In this document: piece by piece, positions 1 to 9,870 of the stretch
Numbering within the stretch: the first letter of the stretch is position 1
Layout of the letters: each line of letters opens with the position of its first letter
Source: Prevotella sp. P2-180
GTDB taxonomy: Bacteria; Bacteroidota; Bacteroidia; Bacteroidales; Bacteroidaceae
Reading direction: 5' to 3'
Length of the DNA: 64,000 bases
Assembly: GCF_002251435.1 (NCBI RefSeq)
Contig: NZ_NPJI01000076.1
Coordinates: 53,301-117,300, forward strand
Translations under genes and position numbers: made by a program
Notes under the pieces: generated by a model
The model's database searches: none
The model's input: the letters and a program-made list of their open reading frames with translations, nothing else
What the model was told of the DNA's origin: nothing

Positions 1-324
1 ACATACCGCAAAAACGACATTGCCATCGACCCGCAGACATATTGGGAAAGCGTATCACGCAACGCACCAAGCATGTTTATATACGACAACTCTTATGTGA
101 AGTGCCGCGAGATAACATTCGGCTACACCTTCCCAGAAAAGATGCTTGGCAAATTTGTAAAGGGACTCAACGTATCGTTTGTGGCACGCAACCCGTTCAT
201 CATCTGGAAGAACATCCCGAACATCGACCCTGACTCTGGCTACAATACCTCTGGCATGGGACTTGAATATGGTTCGCTGCCATCTCGCCGCAGCTATGGT
301 CTTAACGTGAACATGAAATTCTAA
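1..324 (+). CDS. SusC-like TonB-dependent receptor, C-terminal end (partial)
   Basis: The reading frame is open from base 1 and ends at the stop at 322-324. The 107 visible residues have the typical end of a SusC/RagA outer-membrane transporter: alternating beta-strand residues, a GYTFP segment, an RNPFIIWKNIPNIDPD-type strand pair (the family 'N.DPE' region) and a terminal aromatic residue in NVNMKF that would be the barrel-insertion signal. In the family this barrel imports oligosaccharides across the outer membrane together with the SusD lipoprotein encoded 25 bp downstream. The upstream part lies outside the window, so substrate and regulation cannot be judged. It is the first of two SusC genes here and belongs to a separate locus from the one at 48-52 kb. 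Confidence 0.93.
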   Translation, partial: TYRKNDIAIDPQTYWESVSRNAPSMFIYDNSYVKCREITFGYTFPEKMLGKFVKGLNVSFVARNPFIIWKNIPNIDPDSGYNTSGMGLEYGSLPSRRSYGLNVNMKF

Positions 325-349
325 CTCCCTAATAAAAAAAAAGAAAGAT

Positions 350-2047
350 ATGAAACTAACAAAGATATTTATTGCACTTGCAATTATGGGAGGCAGCCTC
401 GCCTCATGCAGCGATAGCCACATGGAAGATGTGAACACCGACGACACCAAGTCACCTACCATCGACCCTAACGCACAGCTCACCACAGCACTGTTGCAGA
501 CCTATGGAGACTTTGGTCTGATGGACACCTTCCGCAGCTATATCACCGGATTCACCCAGTACTATGCCGGTGGATGGAACGTCAGCTTCTATGCAGGTTC
601 TGTCAATCCAGACAACGACCAGCTCCGTCTCGTGTGGGACCAGTACTATGGCGTTGGAATCAAGAACCTCGTGGACGCCATCTATAACTCCGAGGAGAGC
701 CCAAACACCAATGCCGCCCTGCGCATCACACGAGTATACATGATGTCGGTGCTCACCGACCTTTATGGCGACGTGCCTTGCACTGAGGCTGGACTTGGTT
801 ACATTAAGGGTATCTCAAATCCAAAGTACGATAAGCAGGAAGACATCTACAACTGGTTCTTCTCCGAATTGGATGCTTGTGTAGCACAGCTTGGCAGTGG
901 CAACGACCGTATCTCTGGAGACGTGACTACTCTCTCCGGCGACGTGACCGGATGGAAAAAGTTTGCCAACTCTCTACGCATGCGCTTCGCAATGCGAATC
1001 TCTGACGTCAACCAATCTAAGGCTCAGGAAGAGTTTGAGAAGGCTGTCAACAGCGGATGCATAGCCAACAGCAGCGAGGATGCGCTCGTGAAATACATGA
1101 ACTCACCTTTCACTCTCTATGACGGATCACGCGACCTCGACTTCCGCGCCAACGCACTGAGCGAAATACTCTACGGTCAGGACCCGACATCACCAACCTT
1201 CATATGCTCAACCTTATATAACATGCTGAAGGACAACAACGACCCTCGCCTACTAAAGATCTGCCGTCACTATATCAACACAACACGTAGCGAGGACAAA
1301 CCAGAGGGAAGCTACGATGTGACCGACGAGGTGATTGCATGGGGCAATGCTGGAGGTACAGGTCCACAGGCCAACGACCCGGGAGCAGCATGGTGGGACC
1401 AGTGGCCTACCGTTCCCGCCAACTCAGAAATACCCACACTCAACCGCCTTGTAAACGACTATCCTGAAAAGGGTTACGACCAAAGCAACTATCCAGCCCG
1501 CATGGTTCGTCCGTTCCTTGCACTGGCTTTCGAGCAGCCTGACTGTCCCGGAGTTCTCATGACCTATGCCGAGACACAGTTCCTATTAGCCGAGGCAGCC
1601 TTGAAGGGTTGGAACGTGCCTGGTTCTGTCAATAGCCATTATGAGGCTGGAGTGCGTGCGGCCATGAAGTTCCTTAACGACAACTATAAGATAGAAGGCA
1701 AGATTAGCGACGAGGAAATCAATGACTATATCGCTGCCAATCCGCTTGGAAGCAATCCGAAGGAGCAGATTAACAAGGAGGCTTATATCCTACACCTCAC
1801 CAATCCTTCTGAGGCATGGTCAAACCTTCGACGCTCTGACTATCCTACACTCCAGGACCGTGCAAAGTTCGGAAACTTCACCTATCCTTGCGTTGACGGT
1901 TTCAACACTCCTGTGCGTCTGAAATATCCAAACCTCGAGATGCAATACAATAGCGTGAACTACAAGGATGCCATTGAACGACTTGGAGGCAGTGACGACT
2001 GGCACAAGCGCATGTGGTGGGACGTGGCAGAACAAAACTTTCAATAA
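350..2047 (+). CDS. SusD/RagB-family surface glycan-binding lipoprotein
   Basis: A 565-residue lipoprotein with a lipobox ending at Cys20 (GGSLASC), followed by SDSHMED, an acidic surface-export signal of the Bacteroidota type. The helical TPR-like scaffold of SusD proteins is recognisable (LTDLYGDVPCTEA, the TYAETQFLLAEAALKGW region near residue 400, and NLRRSDYP near the C terminus). Family role: the lid of the SusC barrel that captures oligosaccharides at the cell surface. It lies 25 bp behind the SusC gene and 46 bp before the next lipoprotein, so the three form one operon. The SusD_2-like subtype is a guess from the RLVWDQYYG and AALRITRVYMMS segments. Confidence 0.93.
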   Translation: MKLTKIFIALAIMGGSLASCSDSHMEDVNTDDTKSPTIDPNAQLTTALLQTYGDFGLMDTFRSYITGFTQYYAGGWNVSFYAGSVNPDNDQLRLVWDQYYGVGIKNLVDAIYNSEESPNTNAALRITRVYMMSVLTDLYGDVPCTEAGLGYIKGISNPKYDKQEDIYNWFFSELDACVAQLGSGNDRISGDVTTLSGDVTGWKKFANSLRMRFAMRISDVNQSKAQEEFEKAVNSGCIANSSEDALVKYMNSPFTLYDGSRDLDFRANALSEILYGQDPTSPTFICSTLYNMLKDNNDPRLLKICRHYINTTRSEDKPEGSYDVTDEVIAWGNAGGTGPQANDPGAAWWDQWPTVPANSEIPTLNRLVNDYPEKGYDQSNYPARMVRPFLALAFEQPDCPGVLMTYAETQFLLAEAALKGWNVPGSVNSHYEAGVRAAMKFLNDNYKIEGKISDEEINDYIAANPLGSNPKEQINKEAYILHLTNPSEAWSNLRRSDYPTLQDRAKFGNFTYPCVDGFNTPVRLKYPNLEMQYNSVNYKDAIERLGGSDDWHKRMWWDVAEQNFQ

Positions 2048-2093
2048 GTTGAAAGTTGAAGATTGAAAATTGAAGATAAAAAAAAGAAAAATT

Positions 2094-3086
2094 ATGAAAA
2101 AGATATATTTTCTCGCGATGTTTATGCTGCTTATGACCAGCAGCCTCGCACTGACAAGCTGTAGCTCTGACGACGATCCGTTCATTACAGCAACAGAGGA
2201 CGACGAACCGCGCATCCTCGACCCTTATTTCCCAGACTGGAGCGACGGACAGCCAGGAGTGTTCAAAAACTTTGCCCGCAACCTGAACCTCGAGGCTGAA
2301 GTCATAGTAACACCGGCCAACCATACCACAGTAAAATGGTATATCGACGATGAGGAGGTGGCAGAGGGACTTTCCATCAACCACTCTCTGCTCGCCGGAG
2401 AATACACTCTGAAAGTGGTTGCCACCACTACCAAGGGCAAAGAAACATATAGAATAGCACTTGTACAGGTTCGTCCGCTCGATGGCGACCCTAATCCTGG
2501 CAACGACATACGCGACCGCCAGGTAGTGCCAGGCTCTGTGGTAAAGCTCCACGGAACAAATTTGGACCAAGTGACCAAGATTTCTTTCGGCGACAAAGAA
2601 GCTTCTACAACCTTTGTGAACAAGGGAGACAAAAGCTATCTGGAATATACAGTGCCAGCCGACCTCGCTCTCGGCACCTATCGCATCACTCTCTACGACG
2701 CGGCAGGAAATGCCTATGGAGGCAATAAGATTGTTGTAAGCGATGAGGCTCCTGTCGTGCAGGAAGAAACACTTTGGGAGGGTTCGTTCAACGTGACATG
2801 GGGCACTCCTTTCGATCAGCTCAAAGACCAGTTCGCAAGTCTTGTAAAAGCAGGAAACATTGTTCGTGCATACGTCAATGGTAATGGACAGGGGGCCATG
2901 ACCACTGCATGGTGGAACAATATCATCACCGGACAGGGCGATCCGAATCGTGGCGACATCATGATCAACGGTTCTGCAGTGCTCGAATATGAGCTCACCG
3001 ACTACTCAATACAGTTGATGAATGAACAGAATGGTGCTCTCTTCGTAGGCGATGGATACACCATTACCAAGATAACAGTAGAGTGA
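2094..3086 (+). CDS. Surface lipoprotein with PKD-like and IPT/TIG domains (SusE position)
   Basis: The start at 2094 is chosen because it begins the signal peptide MKKIYFLAM. The lipobox Cys is about residue 23 and is followed by SSDDD, a surface-export signal. Residues about 70-140 look like an immunoglobulin/PKD-type domain (VKWYIDDEEVAEG, EYTLKVVATT). Residues about 150-225 match an IPT/TIG domain (VVPGSVVKLHGTNLDQVTKI, SFGDKEA, ADLALGTYRITLYDAAG). The rest would be a ligand-binding domain. It is the third gene after SusC and SusD, the usual place for a surface glycan-binding protein. The intergenic piece at 2048-2093 is a low-complexity GTTGAAGATTGAAAATTGAA run. The ligand is not predictable from sequence. 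Confidence 0.85.
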   Translation: MKKIYFLAMFMLLMTSSLALTSCSSDDDPFITATEDDEPRILDPYFPDWSDGQPGVFKNFARNLNLEAEVIVTPANHTTVKWYIDDEEVAEGLSINHSLLAGEYTLKVVATTTKGKETYRIALVQVRPLDGDPNPGNDIRDRQVVPGSVVKLHGTNLDQVTKISFGDKEASTTFVNKGDKSYLEYTVPADLALGTYRITLYDAAGNAYGGNKIVVSDEAPVVQEETLWEGSFNVTWGTPFDQLKDQFASLVKAGNIVRAYVNGNGQGAMTTAWWNNIITGQGDPNRGDIMINGSAVLEYELTDYSIQLMNEQNGALFVGDGYTITKITVE

Positions 3087-3157
3087 GAATTATGATTGTT
3101 AGGTTAGTTTGTTAGTAATACTTTTCGTATTATTTATGAAGTAGGTTTTCAACCTTT

Positions 3158-3193
3158 GGCGCACTTCTATGTGAATAGCGGTGCGCCTTTTTG
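3158..3193 (+). terminator. Rho-independent terminator of the first SusCD operon
   Basis: GGCGCAC (3158-3164) pairs with GTGCGCC (3181-3187) and is followed at once by a T run. It sits 70 bp after the stop of the lipoprotein gene and ahead of an independent promoter at 3290. Confidence 0.85.
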
Positions 3194-3289
3194 TTTGTAT
3201 TAGTCAACAATATGCAACCATAGACCCGTTTTTTTTGCATTATTCAGAAAAAAAGACTGCTTACTATTGTATTATATTCAATTTTGTTG

Positions 3290-3297
3290 TAACTTTG
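3290..3297 (+). promoter_or_regulatory. -7 promoter element TAACTTTG for the double sensor kinase
   Basis: TAACTTTG matches the Bacteroidota sigma-ABfr -7 consensus TAnnTTTG. Transcription would start near 3303, only about 15 bp before the ATG at 3318. The in-frame ATG at 3267 lies upstream of the promoter, which rules it out as the start. Confidence 0.75.
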
Positions 3298-3317
3298 CAG
3301 CGTTGAGATACAGAAAT

Positions 3318-6300
3318 ATGGATACGAACCTGAATATTGAACTAAAACTAAAGATTGTCATAACAGCGTTTTTCGTTGTTATGATGATGTTTTTTTCGCC
3401 ATATAAAATAGCTGCTCAAGACAATCCTTACAAGATAGACAACGACCTCTACAACCTTTACCAAAAAGCTTACAACGCCAAAAAAGACAAGAGCGGACTA
3501 ACATTTGCCGACTCCCTATACAGCCTCGCTAAGAAAAGGAACAACGGAAAAGCAGCTTGTCTATCACTCTCCATCACCGCGGCATACTATCGGTCACATA
3601 ACGACGTGAAAAACTTTGAGCATACTGTCGAAATGCTTAAGAACGAGGCAAAGAATGCCAGACTGAACACCTACTACTATTACGCCTATTCGATTCTATC
3701 TGTTTATTACCTCAACACCCACCGCACGATAAAGGCATTGCAGGTAATAAAGGAAATGGGCGACCAGGCTTATGCCGAAAACGACCACTATGGATTATAT
3801 ACATACCACAAGTTGCGGGGCAACCTTTACTATGTGTACGGCGACTATGTGAAGGCTACCGAATGCTATCAACAAGCTATCAACATCCATCATAATCATG
3901 CAGAGAAACTATACTGCTCAAACTTATATATAGACCTCGCACAGTGTCTTGACAAGCTTACAAGACGCAATGAGGCCATCGACCTGATAAAAAAGGGACT
4001 CGAAAATACTGTTAACCCTTACGCTAAATCTGCAATGTATTTCCGACTCTGCAAACTTCTCTTTTGGGACAAGAAATACGATGAATACAGGAAGACATTC
4101 GCCGAGGCGGAAAAACAGTTCAACAAAGGCTTTGACAAAGAGGACATTCTGAACCTAAGGGTGATGAGAGCCCTTGTGGACAACGACACCGAAAAGGCTC
4201 TCAAATTGGCAGGGCAACACAAAACAAAGGCTTATAAGGACGAGGCGATGAGAGACATCTACGTCGCTACAGGACAATTCGACAAGGCTTACCCTATATA
4301 CATGGAAAGGGCTTGCGAAGTGGAATGGGCCGTAAGACGCAACAGTGCGGAATATAACCTTGCAGAATATGACGCATGGCTTGAAACCAACGAACTGCAA
4401 CTCTCCAAGGCAACACTGGAGTATGAACTCGCAAAGCAGAGAATAACCAAGGCCGAAGAGGAAAACGAGATACAGTTACAGATGCAGGAAAACATGGCAA
4501 TGAAACTGGCCAACGACTCAAATGCCATTGCCAAGATGAGAACCGACAGTCTTTTGCGTTCGGCAGAGACAGAAATGCATGAGGCCGAGATGGTGAGACT
4601 TGCCGCGGAAAACAAGCAGAACAAACTGATAATGTATTCTGCCGCCATTTTCTTCTTCATCATAATAGTATATGCGGCATTTGTCAGAAAGAGAAACAAA
4701 TTTGCCATTGACATGCTCGAGGGGAAACAGGCCCAACTCGCCTCTGCACTCAACAAGGCACAAGAGGCGGAAAGAGTGAAGACCGCTTTTGTCGACTCCT
4801 TCGGACACAAGGTGACTGAACCCATGAACAAGGTGTTGGAAATATCCAAAAGCCTTATTGACGCCAAGGAAGCACTCAACGCCAAGGATAAGGATAGACT
4901 ATGTGGTGAAATGACCACTACTGCAGAGTCTCTTACAACTATGCTCAATGGATTGCTGAAAAACGCATTGGACGACAGCGTGCGACATACAGCAAAGACC
5001 ATTTTACTGACGCTGACACTTGTATCGTCGTTCTTGCCGGCATTTGGCTATAGTATAGAGAAAGAGACAAGAGACGCTCTTGAAAAAGGGCATACACTCA
5101 CAGCCTTGAGAATGGTGATGCAGGAAAAGAAAGAGGCATCGGCTGTGAATGACAAAAGAAGATTGTTTGTGGCATGTCGTATGGCTGGCAACGTGTTTCT
5201 GCAAAGACATTATTATAAAAGGGCACAGGATGAATATGAAGAGGCGGCAGCTTTATTGCTAAGCGGAGCGACATACGACATTGACCCGACATTGTTGTTT
5301 GTTAACCTGGCTCGCATTTGCCGCATGCATAAGGAATATGGCAATGCCAGGAAATACTTAGACAATGCTGAGGCTTTCGACATGCGAAGGCAACATAAGC
5401 AGGCCATCGGCAGGGAAAAGGCTAAACTGGACTTCGAGACTTTAGGAAAGGACATTCCAAAAGAATTATTCGCTGTCATGACTCCGGCTGAACGACTCAG
5501 GCATGAGGAGATAAGCTATGTTAAACAGGGAAAATGGGAAGATGCTTGCAGGGTGTTTCAAGAAGAAGTGGTGATGCACAGAAGAAACATTGAGGATATT
5601 TTAAAAAACGACAGGCGGGAAATGAGTGAGATTGCGGGAAACAGAAAACTCGAATCGGAAAACATGAGAATGAAAACCGCATCGTCAAACATGCTTGCAG
5701 AACAGGTGAGCCGTGAAGCGGAACTCGCAAAGTCGTTACTTACCAAACAACAGCTCGTGACCGAAAGCAACACTTTACTGCTCAACAAGATGAAAGCTGA
5801 GGCAAGGCTGGGCAACACTAAAGCAGCAAGAGACAGAAAGGTTATGGAGATGCATCGCCAGCAAACAAAACTGAACCGATGGGGAGCCATAACCACGGCC
5901 GTTCTCCTGGCTTTTGTCGTCATTATCATCATGTCTTATTTCTATCATTCTAATATACACAAGAAGAAACTGCGCGCAAAAAATATTGAATTGGACAGGG
6001 CGCTGAAAGAGGTGGAACGGTCGGAAAAGACAAAGACGATGTTCATACAAAACATGAGCCATGAAATAAGAACACCGCTAAACGCCATAGTGGGATTCAC
6101 ACAACTGATATCGGCACAGGGTGACGAACTCTCGGAAAAGGAAAAGATGGAATTTGTGAACATTGTAAAAAATAATTCAGAATTGCTGCAACATCTCGTA
6201 CACGATGTCACTTCCCTGTCAGAACTGGGCAGTGGTCAATATGTGGCAAATCTGGCCAACCATGAGCTGAACAAACTCTGCCAACAAGCGTTAGAGACAG

Positions 6301-6710
6301 TGAGACACAAGGCCCACCCCGACGTGCCGCTTGTTTTCGATACCAACGTTGATGATGACTTCATGATATGTACAGATGCCCATAGGGTGCTGGAAGTTCT
6401 TATCAACTTCCTGACTAACGCAATAAAATATACAGAACAAGGGAGCATCACCCTCCAGTGCCAAAACAACGATGCTGAAGGAAAGGTGATTTTGGCGGTG
6501 GCCGACACTGGAGTGGGAATACCCGAAGGAAAACATGCTGAGATATTTGAACGTTTCGCAAAGCTCGACTCCTTCCATCAGGGCACAGGACTCGGATTGC
6601 ATATTTGCACCGTAATAGCAAAAATGCTGAATGGAGAAGTGGGCATCGACCCTGACTACAAAAAAGGGGCAAGATTCTATCTGAAATTACCAACTTATAG
6701 ACATTCGTAA
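3318..6710 (+). CDS. Fused tandem TPR-sensor histidine kinase (degenerate module plus complete module)
   Basis: 1130 residues with two consecutive copies of one architecture. Module 1: signal/TM segment (about 10-33), periplasmic TPR repeats (about 40-370), coiled coil, TM (about 436-455), and a dimerisation helix whose His497 (GHKVTEP) aligns with the usual SHEIRTP. It has no ATPase domain. Module 2 begins with a former signal peptide (about 560-580), a second TPR region (about 590-830), TM (about 855-880), a true HisKA with MSHEIRTP (His915) and a HATPase domain (N box FLTNAIKYTEQG, G1 DTGVGIPEG, G2 GTGLGLHI). No receiver or DNA-binding domain is attached. The alternating membrane segments keep both TPR regions periplasmic and both kinase regions cytoplasmic. 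Family role: sensing an extracytoplasmic signal and phosphorylating a response regulator encoded elsewhere. The gene is 32 bp upstream of the GH31 gene, so co-transcription is possible. Confidence 0.85.
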   Translation: MDTNLNIELKLKIVITAFFVVMMMFFSPYKIAAQDNPYKIDNDLYNLYQKAYNAKKDKSGLTFADSLYSLAKKRNNGKAACLSLSITAAYYRSHNDVKNFEHTVEMLKNEAKNARLNTYYYYAYSILSVYYLNTHRTIKALQVIKEMGDQAYAENDHYGLYTYHKLRGNLYYVYGDYVKATECYQQAINIHHNHAEKLYCSNLYIDLAQCLDKLTRRNEAIDLIKKGLENTVNPYAKSAMYFRLCKLLFWDKKYDEYRKTFAEAEKQFNKGFDKEDILNLRVMRALVDNDTEKALKLAGQHKTKAYKDEAMRDIYVATGQFDKAYPIYMERACEVEWAVRRNSAEYNLAEYDAWLETNELQLSKATLEYELAKQRITKAEEENEIQLQMQENMAMKLANDSNAIAKMRTDSLLRSAETEMHEAEMVRLAAENKQNKLIMYSAAIFFFIIIVYAAFVRKRNKFAIDMLEGKQAQLASALNKAQEAERVKTAFVDSFGHKVTEPMNKVLEISKSLIDAKEALNAKDKDRLCGEMTTTAESLTTMLNGLLKNALDDSVRHTAKTILLTLTLVSSFLPAFGYSIEKETRDALEKGHTLTALRMVMQEKKEASAVNDKRRLFVACRMAGNVFLQRHYYKRAQDEYEEAAALLLSGATYDIDPTLLFVNLARICRMHKEYGNARKYLDNAEAFDMRRQHKQAIGREKAKLDFETLGKDIPKELFAVMTPAERLRHEEISYVKQGKWEDACRVFQEEVVMHRRNIEDILKNDRREMSEIAGNRKLESENMRMKTASSNMLAEQVSREAELAKSLLTKQQLVTESNTLLLNKMKAEARLGNTKAARDRKVMEMHRQQTKLNRWGAITTAVLLAFVVIIIMSYFYHSNIHKKKLRAKNIELDRALKEVERSEKTKTMFIQNMSHEIRTPLNAIVGFTQLISAQGDELSEKEKMEFVNIVKNNSELLQHLVHDVTSLSELGSGQYVANLANHELNKLCQQALETVRHKAHPDVPLVFDTNVDDDFMICTDAHRVLEVLINFLTNAIKYTEQGSITLQCQNNDAEGKVILAVADTGVGIPEGKHAEIFERFAKLDSFHQGTGLGLHICTVIAKMLNGEVGIDPDYKKGARFYLKLPTYRHS

Positions 6711-6742
6711 AATAACACATATTTATACAAAAGACATTGCTT

Positions 6743-9193
6743 ATGAAAAGATTAAAAGCTTTAGTGATTACGGCATTTGCACTGCTTTCCACAGCTTCTT
6801 ATGCCGACAACGACACTAATGGGAAACAAATGAAAATTAAGGCGAACGACAAGGACATCTGTGTTGCCTTCTTCTCGCCCGACATCGTAAGAGTGACCAA
6901 AACACCTGAAGGCTCTACTGCCAAAGGCAAAAAAAGCGAGGTGGTTACAATGGTTCCAAAAGACGATTTCAACGTGGACATCCAGTCTGGCACGTCATCC
7001 ATACGTATGAAATCAAAAGACCTTGTAGTGACTGTCGACCGCCGCACAGGACTCGTCTCCTTCGCGTCGACCAGCGGAAAACAACTGCTGAAAGAAAAGG
7101 ACATAAACTTTGAAATGCGCAACGAGGGAAGCGACAAGGGAAGATATGTAGTGACTCACTCATATCTCTTGGACAAAGACGAGGCTATATACGGACTGGG
7201 CACAGTGCAGGACGGGAAACTCAACCGGCGCGGACTGACAAAGACCATTGAACAGTCAAACCTTGAAGACTTCCAAAACGTCATCCAGTCGGTCAAGGGC
7301 TGGGGCATATACTGGGACAACTATAGCCGTGCCCATTTTGAGGACAATGCACAGGCAATGACTTTCCGCGCAGAGGTGGGCGACCAAGCCGACTACTATT
7401 TCATGTATGGCAAGACTGCAGATGGCGTCAACCGCTGCATGCGCCAGCTCTCTGGCGACGTGCCGATGTTCCCTCTATGGACATACGGATTCTGGCAGTG
7501 CCGCGAACGCTACAAGTCACAACAGGAACTGCTCGAAGTCGTTGACAAATACAGAAAGCTGCAAGTACCTCTCGACGGCATCATTCAGGACTGGCAGTAT
7601 TGGGGCAGCAACTATACATGGAATGCCATGGACTTCATAGCTGAGTCATTCCCCAACGGAAAGCAGATGATAGACAGTGTGCACAAACAAAACGCCCATA
7701 TCATGATTTCCATCTGGGCTAGTTTCGGACCTCAGACCCAACAGTATGCAAAACTAAAGGAGAAGGGACTGCTCTACGACTTCGAGACATGGCCACAGAG
7801 CGGTCTGTCACACATCTGGCCTCCACGCATGGACTATCCTTCAGGAGTGAAAGTCTACGATGCCTTCAGCCCCGTGGCTCGACAGATTTATTGGGATCAC
7901 CTGAAGCGTCTGTTCGACTATGGAATAGACGCATGGTGGATGGACTCCACCGACCCGGACTTCTTTAACGCTACAAAAGAAAACTATGAGCAGAAAGGAG
8001 CCATGGGTTCATGGCGAAGCGTGAGAAACCTCTTCCCGTTAGCCACCGTAAAGGGTATATACGAGAAGCAGCGCAAAGCGTCTGAAGAAAAACGTGTGTT
8101 TATCATGACACGTTCGGCCTTTGCAGGACAGCAGCACTACGGTTCGGGATTGTGGTCGGGCGACGTGGCTTCAACATGGGACATGCTCCGCAAGCAGGTG
8201 CCCGCAGGACTTAACTACACCATGACCGGTTGTCCAAACTTCAATACCGACATTGGCGGATTCTTCTGCGGTTCATACAACACCCGTGGCACTGGCTCCG
8301 CCCCACTCAACAAGCAGTACCAGGAACTCTATGTGCGCTGGATGCAGTATGGACTGTTCTGTCCGGTGTTCCGCAGCCACGGTGCCGACGCCCCGAGGGA
8401 GATCTACCAGTTTGGCAAGAAGGGAGAACCTGTTTACGACGCCATAGAAAAGACCATACGCCTGCGCTATCGTCTTATACCTTATTTATATAGCACAGCA
8501 TGGCAGGTCACATCTGCAGGCGAGAGCTATCTGCGTGCCCTTCACTACGACTTCGCTTCCGACCGCCGCACGTGGGACATGGCCGACGAGTTTATGTTTG
8601 GCCGCTCCATTCTCGCCACTCCGGTGCTCCACGCTCAATATACCGAGGAGAAAATATTCAAGGAAGACGCAATGAGCGGTTGGGAGAAGAAGGAATTAAA
8701 AGATGAAAAAATTAAAGAATTAAAGTGCGATTTCACTTCCGGGAAGACAGTTACAAAATACTTGCCGAAGGGTGCCGACTGGTTTGACTTCAACACTGAG
8801 AAGCGTTACCGTGGCGGACGCGATGTCACCGTTGCCACTCGTCTCGACCTCACTACCATGTTTGTAAAGGCTGGCTCTATCCTGCCTCTCGCTCCTGTGA
8901 TGCAATATGCCACAGAGAAGAAGTGGGACAACCTCGACATTGTAGTATATCCAGGCTCTGATGCCTCTTTCACCCTGTACGAGGACGAGGGCGACAACTA
9001 CAACTATGAGCGTGGCGCTTACACTACCATCGTAATGAAATGGAACGACCGCAAGCGCACCCTCACTGTAGAATCGCGCAAAGGCCAATTCCCCGGCATG
9101 CTTCAAGGCCGTAAGTTTAACGTTCGTGTGGCTGGAACAGAGGCAGTGAAAACCATCGACTACAACGGCACTTCTGTTTCGGTGACGATGTAG
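6743..9193 (+). CDS. GH31 alpha-glycosidase, alpha-xylosidase-like
   Basis: 816 residues with a Sec signal peptide (MKRLKALVITAFALLSTASYA). The ATG at 6743 fits the signal peptide better than the TTG two codons earlier. The GH31 domain carries the nucleophile Asp401 in WWMDSTDPD and the acid/base Asp474 in WSGDVASTW. Sequences such as GFWQCRERYKSQQELLE and DGIIQDWQYWG are typical of the alpha-xylosidase/alpha-glucosidase branch. It probably acts in the periplasm on alpha-linked xylose or glucose of imported oligosaccharides. An odd stretch, KKELKDEKIKELK (about residues 651-663), is encoded by AT-rich repeat-like DNA at 8694-8726 and lies in a loop before the distal beta-sandwich. It looks like in-frame intrusion of simple-sequence DNA. 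Exact substrate uncertain. Confidence 0.9.
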   Translation: MKRLKALVITAFALLSTASYADNDTNGKQMKIKANDKDICVAFFSPDIVRVTKTPEGSTAKGKKSEVVTMVPKDDFNVDIQSGTSSIRMKSKDLVVTVDRRTGLVSFASTSGKQLLKEKDINFEMRNEGSDKGRYVVTHSYLLDKDEAIYGLGTVQDGKLNRRGLTKTIEQSNLEDFQNVIQSVKGWGIYWDNYSRAHFEDNAQAMTFRAEVGDQADYYFMYGKTADGVNRCMRQLSGDVPMFPLWTYGFWQCRERYKSQQELLEVVDKYRKLQVPLDGIIQDWQYWGSNYTWNAMDFIAESFPNGKQMIDSVHKQNAHIMISIWASFGPQTQQYAKLKEKGLLYDFETWPQSGLSHIWPPRMDYPSGVKVYDAFSPVARQIYWDHLKRLFDYGIDAWWMDSTDPDFFNATKENYEQKGAMGSWRSVRNLFPLATVKGIYEKQRKASEEKRVFIMTRSAFAGQQHYGSGLWSGDVASTWDMLRKQVPAGLNYTMTGCPNFNTDIGGFFCGSYNTRGTGSAPLNKQYQELYVRWMQYGLFCPVFRSHGADAPREIYQFGKKGEPVYDAIEKTIRLRYRLIPYLYSTAWQVTSAGESYLRALHYDFASDRRTWDMADEFMFGRSILATPVLHAQYTEEKIFKEDAMSGWEKKELKDEKIKELKCDFTSGKTVTKYLPKGADWFDFNTEKRYRGGRDVTVATRLDLTTMFVKAGSILPLAPVMQYATEKKWDNLDIVVYPGSDASFTLYEDEGDNYNYERGAYTTIVMKWNDRKRTLTVESRKGQFPGMLQGRKFNVRVAGTEAVKTIDYNGTSVSVTM

Positions 9194-9223
9194 CGAGTCC
9201 TGCCTCGTCAGCCGAGAATGCAA

Positions 9224-9262
9224 ATGAGCCCTGCAAGTGTGAATTGCAGGGCTCATTGTTTT
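9224..9262. terminator. Bidirectional terminator between GH31 and luxS
   Basis: A 13-bp perfect stem ATGAGCCCTGCAA / TTGCAGGGCTCAT (9224-9236 with 9244-9256), followed by a T-rich run on the + strand. It separates two convergent genes. Confidence 0.85.
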
Positions 9263-9268
9263 TATCGG

Positions 9269-9784
9269 TTATGCGTCGAAGAAGGTCATGCCGCCATCGA
9301 GTGTAGGGCGGGCAACTCCCGGATATTCAGAACAGAACTCGTCTTTCAGACGTCCTAAATAGCGGCGGGCTTCCCATTTTGCCATTGGCAGGTCGTGCAT
9401 GAGGTAGTTGCCACAAGTGGCGGCAGTGGTGCCTGGCACTACGTCATCATACTCGCTCACAAAGGTGAATGCCTCAATCATCAGTTGGCGAATCTCTTCG
9501 CAGGTATATGCTCCACGCACAATGAGGTAGTTGCCGGTCAAACACCCCATCGGTCCCCAGTAGATGATGTTTTGCTTCCATCCCTCTCTGTTGCGAAGGT
9601 AGGTTGCCACAAGGTGTTCAATAGTGTGAAGTGCTGCGCAGTTCACGGCGGGCTCATGGTTGGGGGCTGTCATGCGAATGTCGTAAGTGGTGAAGCAGGA
9701 GTCGCCAAAGGCGTCCTGACGGGAGATGTAGATCCCAGGCTTAAGGTCTGTATGGTCTACTTGAAAACTTGCTATTACTTCCAT
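9269..9784 (-). CDS. luxS: S-ribosylhomocysteine lyase LuxS
   Basis: 171 residues, near the usual LuxS length. The metal site is intact: His53 and His57 in HTIEH and Cys124 in TCGNY. The catalytic cysteine is Cys81 in GPMGC. LuxS cleaves S-ribosylhomocysteine to homocysteine and DPD, the AI-2 precursor, as part of the activated methyl cycle. The ATG at 9784 starts the conserved MEVIASFQVDHTDLKPGIY segment. No promoter motif was found immediately upstream. The nearest is at 10123-10130, ahead of the acyltransferase remnant, so luxS is probably transcribed through that remnant. Confidence 0.96.
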   Translation of the reverse strand: MEVIASFQVDHTDLKPGIYISRQDAFGDSCFTTYDIRMTAPNHEPAVNCAALHTIEHLVATYLRNREGWKQNIIYWGPMGCLTGNYLIVRGAYTCEEIRQLMIEAFTFVSEYDDVVPGTTAATCGNYLMHDLPMAKWEARRYLGRLKDEFCSEYPGVARPTLDGGMTFFDA

Positions 9785-9870
9785 CTTTTTCTTTTATTTA
9801 TTTGCTAATACTTTACTCTCGATATTAATTTTGAGAAGACTATTATGACTATGGCGGAGAAAGATATCGC

